Shown: in pieces, positions 5,903 through 7,319 of the stretch
How positions within the stretch are numbered: the first letter of the stretch is position 1
Layout of the letters: each line of letters begins with the position of its first letter
DNA from: Treponema sp.
Lineage (GTDB): Bacteria; Spirochaetota; Spirochaetia; Treponematales; Breznakiellaceae
Assembly: GCA_031288815.1 (NCBI GenBank)
Contig: JAITQR010000014.1
Location: 1-7,319, forward strand
Direction of reading: 5' to 3'
Length of the DNA stretch: 7,319 nucleotides
Made by a program: the position numbers and the translations under genes
Notes under the pieces: model-generated
Database searches by the model: none
Seen by the model: only the letters and a program-made list of their open reading frames with translations
What the model was told of the DNA's origin: nothing

Positions 5903-6970
5903 ATGGCGGATTTTGACGTAGCCAAAGATTGGGTTATCCTCGTTCCGGCGCTTGCCCCGGTTCGTAAAGCCGCGGAGGATATGGCCCGCTGTCTTGATCT
6001 GCTCCGCCGCCTGGCCGGTCTTTCCAGAAAGATCCCGGTCCTGCTGGACGCGGAAGGCCCCGCGCCGGATGATTCAAGCCCGGTGATCCTGCTCAACGCC
6101 GGAGGGGCCGAGGAGCTCGGCGGCTTTACCTGGCGCGCCGGGAGGGAACGGATCGAGATATACGGCGATTCCCCCCGGGGACTCTGTAACGGGATCTACG
6201 ACTTTCTTTCCGCCCTGGGAATCGCCTGGCCGTCGCCTGGCCGGGAGGAACTGCCTGCCGCGCCGGAGGGATCTTCCGGGGAAAGGGCCCTCTATCCCCT
6301 GCGGGACAAAGGGATCTACGCGGGCTCCGGTCCTTCCCCGGCGGATAGGAAACGGCTCCTGGTTCCGGCAAAAACAAAATTTAAGGAAATAGAAGCCCTG
6401 ATCCCCTGGGCCGCCAGGAACCGGATAGACGCCTTGATTTTTTCCCTGAGGGACAGGACGTTCCGTTCCCGAGGCGCCGATATCCGGAAAGCGGCGGAAG
6501 CCTACGCTATCATCATAGAACGGGGGGGCCGGGATCTCTCCCTCCTCTTGCCCCGGCGGCTTTTCCTGTTCCACCGGGAACTGTTCCGCATGGTTTCCGG
6601 CAGACGGGTAAAGGACAGCCATTTCTGTCCCACCAACCCGGACGCCATCAGGATCATCATGGCGGAGGCGAAAAAAGTCTTCCGGGCCGCCGGGGATACC
6701 CGGGTCTTTCACCTCTGGCCTGACCGGGGAGGGGAAGACGCCTGGTGTTCCTGCCCCAGCTGCCGGGCTTTTAGCCCGGCGGAGCAGAACCGTATCGCCG
6801 TTAACGCCGCGGCCGACGCGCTGGCGGCAGTAAACGGCAAGGCCCGGCTTTCCTATTACGAGGCCGGCGGGGAAGGGGAGGATACCGTCTCCGGCGTGGC
6901 GCCCCGGCCCAGCCTCTTCAGGCTTAGGGAACTGCCGTCCCTGTTTGAAAAGGGCGGACAAGGCGGATAA
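5903..6970 (+). CDS. DUF4838 family protein, C-terminus probably truncated
   Basis: A 355-residue protein of the DUF4838 type; the biochemical function of this family is not settled. Residues 1-113 resemble the N-terminal domain of alpha-glucuronidases and related glycosidases, with WRAGRERIEIYGDSPRGLCN (77-96) then GIYDFLSALGIAWPSPG. The central part has the family landmarks HRELF (224-228), SHFCPTNPD (239-247), DRGGEDAWCSCPSC (274-287, with C282, C284 and C287) and ARLSYYEAGGEGE (314-326). No signal peptide is seen. The frame is closed upstream at 5873-5875 and has no other start before ATG 5903; the next ATG is at 5981. There is no Shine-Dalgarno sequence. The protein ends PSLFEKGGQGG, which looks like a translated REP-like repeat rather than protein of this family, and members normally run on well past this point. 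It is divergent from the TRAP operon, so a role in glycan or sugar-acid use is possible but inferred. Membership of the family is fairly sure, intactness is not. Confidence 0.7.
   Translation: MADFDVAKDWVILVPALAPVRKAAEDMARCLDLLRRLAGLSRKIPVLLDAEGPAPDDSSPVILLNAGGAEELGGFTWRAGRERIEIYGDSPRGLCNGIYDFLSALGIAWPSPGREELPAAPEGSSGERALYPLRDKGIYAGSGPSPADRKRLLVPAKTKFKEIEALIPWAARNRIDALIFSLRDRTFRSRGADIRKAAEAYAIIIERGGRDLSLLLPRRLFLFHRELFRMVSGRRVKDSHFCPTNPDAIRIIMAEAKKVFRAAGDTRVFHLWPDRGGEDAWCSCPSCRAFSPAEQNRIAVNAAADALAAVNGKARLSYYEAGGEGEDTVSGVAPRPSLFRLRELPSLFEKGGQGG
6938..6970 (+). repeat. REP-like repeat forming the end of the DUF4838 gene
   Basis: TCCCTGTTTGAAAAGGGCGG followed by ACAAGGCGGATAA encodes SLFEKGGQGG and the stop. 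The type CCCTCTTTGAAAAAGGGGG with a following CAAGGGGGAT is, from memory, a common dispersed repeat in many bacterial genomes. Its match here is by recognition only; no copy is present elsewhere in the window. Confidence 0.5.
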
Positions 6971-7319
6971 GGGCCAGACCGGGAGAGGGCCGGCATACTG
7001 AACGGCCTGCCTTAAAGGCCCCCAACTACCGGCAAAGTTCCACGCCGGCGAATTACTTCGGGGCCGGTACGGAATACTCTCAGGAATCCGCCAGCCCAAA
7101 GTCCTCACGCCCCGCGCCCTTCTCGTCAAAGAGGGAGCTTTTTGACACCACTGTTAGTAGCTTGATTAGCCTAAAAGACATACTTTGAAATTTTACCACC
7201 AAGGCCGAAGGCCAGGCGAAAAGGCGCACGAAGGAGGAACAAAATTAGGAGAGCCGGCCCTTTGTGCGCCTTCGTGGTTAATATTCTTCATTTCTGGTTT
7301 CTCTCTTACCCGGCTGTAT
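6971..7319. other. Gene-free end region, possible degraded or mobile-repeat DNA
   Basis: No reading frame here looks like a known protein. A plus-strand frame is open without an ATG from 6949 to 7189, and a 33-codon minus-strand frame (ATG near 7182) ends near 7081; both lack ribosome sites and recognisable motifs. G+C falls sharply after about 7135, unlike the genes. TTGACA occurs at 7142-7147 but has no acceptable -10 box at 16-18 bases. No tRNA, rRNA or riboswitch pattern was recognised. The last 125 bases hold an inverted repeat. Confidence 0.6.
7195..7278. repeat. Imperfect inverted repeat of CCACGAAGG type
   Basis: GGCGCACGAAGG (7223-7234) faces CCTTTGTGCGCC (7259-7270), matching at 11 of 12 positions with a G-T at the other, around a 24-base loop. 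Outside it, ACCACCAAGG (7195-7204) faces CCTTCGTGGT (7269-7278), again one mismatch. The motif AACCACGAAGGCGCACAAAGG read on the minus strand belongs to a dispersed repeat style often seen in intergenic DNA of treponemes and other environmental bacteria. No transposase is in the window. Confidence 0.65.

Noticed and set aside
5632..6096. 154-codon minus-strand frame and a 65-codon plus-strand frame across the divergent promoter region
   Set aside because: They cross two good promoters and a hairpin, have no ribosome site and no family resemblance.
6971..7100. Glycine-riboswitch-like pieces (GGGAGAG near 6981, ACTCTCAGG near 7075)
   Set aside because: The essential GCCGAAGG core and the AAAAGGAC tail of the glycine aptamer are missing, and no target gene follows on the plus strand.
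6074..7129. 351-codon open frame on the minus strand opposite the DUF4838 gene
   Set aside because: Its composition (Gly, Pro, Arg) is typical of a shadow frame, and the plus strand has recognisable family motifs.
7142..7171. Promoter starting at a perfect TTGACA
   Set aside because: No sequence close to TATAAT lies 16-18 bases downstream and there is no gene to drive.
7081..7184. 33-codon minus-strand frame (MSFRLIKLL...)
   Set aside because: No ribosome site, no recognisable motif and placed in repeat-rich DNA; too short to support as a gene.

Overview
The window looks like chromosomal DNA of a spirochaete, most probably a Treponema-like gut organism. This rests on protein style rather than on a marker gene: a DctP-type binding protein whose signal peptide ends in an FAKG / Gly-Ser-Ala-Gln-rich stretch, a glutamate kinase that stops before any PUA domain, a DPE2-like amylomaltase and a DUF4838 protein. 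Genes are G+C-rich, with clear AGGAGG ribosome sites and AT-rich sigma-70-type promoters. The assignment is an inference.

Layout. (1) Bases 1-363 are the 3' end of proB (glutamate 5-kinase, first step of proline synthesis), cut by the window edge. (2) A short AT-rich gap carries a good promoter (TTTACC-17-TATACT) and an AGGAGG site for malQ (442-2526), a 694-residue GH77 4-alpha-glucanotransferase. It has the long insert between nucleophile and acid/base that is typical of plant DPE2-like enzymes. (3) A strong hairpin with T-runs on both sides (2587-2612) separates malQ from a convergent minus-strand operon. (4) That operon encodes a complete TRAP transporter in the order dctQ-dctM-dctP (5657 down to 2641). 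dctQ and dctM overlap by ATGA. dctM and dctP are separated by 168 bases containing three inverted repeats. A consensus-like promoter (TTGTCA-17-TATAAT) precedes dctQ, and a stable hairpin lies at the very start of its leader. (5) Divergent from the TRAP operon is a DUF4838 family gene (5903-6970). Its TATAAT box lies so close to the ATG that the mRNA is probably leaderless. It appears to lose its C-terminal part in a REP-like repeat (the ...SLFEKGGQGG-stop end). (6) Bases 6971-7319 hold no convincing gene. They contain an imperfect inverted repeat of the CCACGAAGG type and a drop in G+C.

How the genes fit. MalQ recycles maltodextrins or glycan chains. The TRAP system imports an organic or sugar acid using an ion gradient. 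The DUF4838 protein has an alpha-glucuronidase-like N-terminal region and may belong to glycan or uronate use, but its link to the transporter is only divergent adjacency. I found no clearly new multi-gene system. The most unusual points are the structured dctM-dctP gap with binding-protein-last order, the probable leaderless transcript and the repeat-truncated DUF4838 gene.
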